Source of the DNA: Terriglobia bacterium
Lineage (GTDB): Bacteria; Acidobacteriota; Terriglobia; Acidiferrales; UBA7541
DNA length: 60,515 nucleotides
Assembly (NCBI GenBank): GCA_020072785.1
Contig: JAIQGG010000010.1
Span: 1 to 60,515, forward strand
Reading direction: 5' to 3'
Part shown: piece by piece, positions 58,574-60,515 of the stretch
Layout of the letters: the number at the start of each line of letters is the position of its first letter
How positions within the stretch are numbered: position 1 is the stretch's first letter
Position numbers and translations under genes: made by a program
The notes under the pieces: generated by a model
What the model saw: only the letters and a program-made list of their open reading frames with translations
Databases searched by the model: none
What the model was told of the DNA's origin: nothing

Positions 58574-59692
58574 TTACTCCTGCGCATTCCCCTGCAATAG
58601 ATCCGCATGCAGCAGGCGGTGAAAGAGATGCTCCCCTGCTTCGCGGCGCACCGAGAGCCGGCCCGCGACGTAGGCGCGCGAACCCAGCCCGCGCTGCACC
58701 GCGTCGCAGATGGCCATGTCCTCGTCCTGGACTTTTTCGCTCACCGCGATGCTCTGGCGCTTGTGCTCCTCCGCGGCTGGGCTGGTGTCCGCGAAGTAAT
58801 AGTCAAAGACCACCGCGCAGCGGTCTACCGCCAGCGGCAGCACCAGGTTAGTGTCCATCACTCCCGCGTAGGCGTTGATCATGAAGTTCGGATACACCCA
58901 AAGGTAGAAGGCCCGGCCCTGGCGCGTCGCGGAAACCGCCGTTTCCGATCCCGCGTCCGCAGAGAGCGGGCTGGACTGCAGGCAGCAGCGCTCGTAATTC
59001 TCAATGGTGTACTGCGGGTAGTCGATCACACTGCTCAGGCCTTTGTGCGCGTGCGGCACGTGGTAGCCGCCGTCGAGGTAATTGTCCACGTACACCTTCC
59101 AGTTGCAGTGCAGGGTGTACACGCGGCGGTCGAAGAAGCGCAGCTTCTGGGCCAGCTCGAGCGGCGCGGTCAGGGCCACGGCCTGGCCCAGAAACTCCGC
59201 CAGCGGCGGCGCGCTCCCGCCGAGGTTCACGAAGACGAAGCCCTCCCAGGTGTCCACGCGCACAGGCACCAGCCCGTTCTTCGCGCGATCGAAATCGCAC
59301 ACGCCCTCGAATTCCACCATGCCCTTCAGCGCCCCGTCATTCGCGTAGGTCCAACCGTGATACGGGCAGCGAAACTGCTTCGCGCAGCCCTGGGCCTCGG
59401 TCACCACCGCCGCCGCATGGTGGCGGCACACGTTGTAGAACGCGCGCAGTTGCCCGTCCTCGCCGCGCGCCACCACGAGCGGCTCTCCGGCCACATCCGC
59501 GGTGAAAAACTGGCCCTTCCCGCGCACCTGCTCCGCCCGCCCGGCCACCTGCCAGCCCGCGCGGAAGACGCTCTGGCGCTCCAGCCCGGCGATGCGCGCA
59601 TCGAAGTACCACGGCGCGGGAATCGTCCACGCGCGCTCCAGGGGAGCGGCCGGATTGTACAGATAGAGGATCTCGCGAACGCTGCGCTCCAT
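58574..59692 (-). CDS. Rieske-type ring-hydroxylating oxygenase, alpha subunit
   Basis: 372 residues from ATG 59692, with gaggt 7 nt upstream; a longer reading to 59821 adds an unlikely N-terminus. Rieske 2Fe-2S ligands are CRHHAA and CPYHGW (about residues 87-110). The mononuclear iron site appears as Asp/His/His in VDNYLDGGYHVPHAHKG, with a later Asp in DEDMAICDAVQRG. Family members oxidise aromatic rings or quaternary amines (carnitine, choline, stachydrine). The substrate is not clear, and no reductase or ferredoxin partner is adjacent. Confidence 0.9.
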   Translation of the reverse strand: MERSVREILYLYNPAAPLERAWTIPAPWYFDARIAGLERQSVFRAGWQVAGRAEQVRGKGQFFTADVAGEPLVVARGEDGQLRAFYNVCRHHAAAVVTEAQGCAKQFRCPYHGWTYANDGALKGMVEFEGVCDFDRAKNGLVPVRVDTWEGFVFVNLGGSAPPLAEFLGQAVALTAPLELAQKLRFFDRRVYTLHCNWKVYVDNYLDGGYHVPHAHKGLSSVIDYPQYTIENYERCCLQSSPLSADAGSETAVSATRQGRAFYLWVYPNFMINAYAGVMDTNLVLPLAVDRCAVVFDYYFADTSPAAEEHKRQSIAVSEKVQDEDMAICDAVQRGLGSRAYVAGRLSVRREAGEHLFHRLLHADLLQGNAQE

Positions 59693-59860
59693 GAACCGCA
59701 CCTCGGCTTGCACGTCTGGCGAGCCCGCGCGAGCGGGCTCGCAGAGGAGTTCATACTCCGAAACGATAATTCTGCATAGGAAAAATAGAAAAGGGAAGGG
59801 CTCGGGAAGCCCCGCAGGCAATTCTTCGCTTACTTTTGCAACTCTTCGACGTCTTCTCGC

Positions 59861-60364
59861 TCAGCGTCCGCTGGCCAGGCGCACGACCTGCACCGAACAG
59901 GGCGCATGGCGCACCACGAATTCCGCCACGCTCCCCAGCAGGAAGCGCTGCACGCCGCGCCGGCCGTGCGAGCCGATCACAATGAGCCCGGCATGCCAGG
60001 CCGCCGCCGCATCGATGATCTTCTCCCGGATGTCGCCTTTCTCCACCGCCGCTTCCACCTTAAAACCGGCCGCGCGCAGGGTCTGTGCCGTGCGCTCCAC
60101 GAGCTCCCGCGCCTGCTTCTCCTGCGCTTCCAGTTCCGATGGATCCAGGAGCGCGATTAAGTCTCCCGACTTCACCTGCGTCCCTTCCTCCACCAGCAGC
60201 TTCAGAATCCGCCCCTGAATCTGCGAGCTCACCACGATCTGGTTCGCATCCACTGTCCCCACCAGCACCAGGTCATCCCCGCTTGGCGTAGAGAAGAAGT
60301 AGTACCCCGAAGCAATCGCCACGATGATTCCCAGCAAAATCAAAAATTTGATCCGAGCACTCAT
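59861..60364 (-). CDS. Hybrid HlyD-type N-terminus fused to C-terminal half of a UspA domain
   Basis: 167 residues from ATG 60364, with aggag 7 nt upstream. Residues 1-25 are a membrane anchor ([18 protein letters not shown]); 33-80 match membrane-fusion (HlyD/EmrA) proteins: [20 protein letters not shown], then [17 protein letters not shown]. From about residue 88 the protein is the second half of a universal stress protein, with [10 protein letters not shown] and the ATP motif G-x2-G-x9-G-S. The N-terminal strand and first Asp of UspA are absent. The two halves would normally be in different compartments. It could be a real gene fusion by deletion, or an assembly join. Confidence 0.8.
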   Translation of the reverse strand: MSARIKFLILLGIIVAIASGYYFFSTPSGDDLVLVGTVDANQIVVSSQIQGRILKLLVEEGTQVKSGDLIALLDPSELEAQEKQARELVERTAQTLRAAGFKVEAAVEKGDIREKIIDAAAAWHAGLIVIGSHGRRGVQRFLLGSVAEFVVRHAPCSVQVVRLASGR

Positions 60365-60408
60365 CACCAATCTCCTAAGATCCCGGCTCTAGAGGTAATC
60401 GAGAGGGT

Positions 60409-60458
60409 GCCCCGTTCTAGTCGCTCCGATTTGTGGAGCGACTAGGGCGGGGCTTTTT
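60409..60458 (+). terminator. Strong plus-strand intrinsic terminator with no plus-strand gene before it
   Basis: A 19-bp stem (60409-60427 with 60435-60453, two G-U pairs) then TTTTT. It points rightwards, but the genes to its left are on the minus strand. The stem lies 44 nt upstream of the hybrid gene's start. The remaining 57 bases to the window edge show nothing I can call. Confidence 0.8.
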
Positions 60459-60515
60459 CGTGCGCACCATCACCGCCCTCTGTTTGATCCCCACTCCCAT
60501 CACGGCCGCCGCGCC

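Overview
The window is about 60.5 kb of mostly GC-rich bacterial DNA. Gene content points to the phylum Acidobacteriota. The strongest hints are a 1,109-residue Oar-type outer-membrane receptor with an N-terminal carboxypeptidase-regulatory domain, and the conserved str/S10/spc/alpha ribosomal superoperon followed by secA, hisS, aspS, mutL and tig-clpP-clpX-lon. This placement is inference from gene families; no 16S rRNA gene is present and I recognise no tRNA gene.

Layout. 1-16768 (+): the 3' end of tuf, then the S10, spc and alpha operons without interruption (rpsJ to rplQ, including secY, adk, map, infA, rpmJ and rpoA), closed by a strong intrinsic terminator. One unrecognised small gene with a single CxxC motif sits between rplB and rpsS, and several intra-operon spacers fold into hairpins. 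16861-20936: guaB (-) with a promoter and an attenuator-like leader, a YheT-type hydrolase (+) and a Tat-exported M24 peptidase (-). 21184-25598: the Oar-like receptor and a small single-pass protein (-). 26018-44367 (+): a HEAT/PilZ-like protein, secA, an Mrp-type Fe-S carrier, a GT39-type membrane glycosyltransferase, a gamma-carbonic-anhydrase-like protein, hisS, aspS, a small membrane protein, mutL, fabI, cmk and a DUF885 zinc hydrolase. 44473-48543: an A/T-richer accessory island of single unrecognised genes separated by a repeated imperfect palindrome. 48544-55818 (-): rho, lon, clpX, clpP, tig. 56241-60364: a small membrane protein, purU (+), a Rieske oxygenase (-) and a short hybrid of a HlyD-type N-terminus and half a UspA domain (-).

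How the genes work together: the left third makes ribosomes, the core of RNA polymerase, the Sec channel and N-terminal protein processing. The middle adds Sec ATPase, aminoacyl-tRNA supply, mismatch repair, fatty-acid and nucleotide synthesis. The right third is protein folding and ATP-dependent proteolysis with transcription termination.

Most unusual points: (1) four same-orientation palindromic boundary elements at 45105-47930 whose stems covary, separating single genes like cassettes, with no integrase in view; (2) a mutL missing roughly 45 residues of the conserved ATPase core; (3) a HlyD-UspA hybrid gene; (4) a small CxxC protein inside the S10 operon; (5) a guaB leader with a consensus promoter, a terminator-like hairpin and a 14-bp tandem repeat; (6) paired 20-bp palindromic repeats at an exact 27-bp period.
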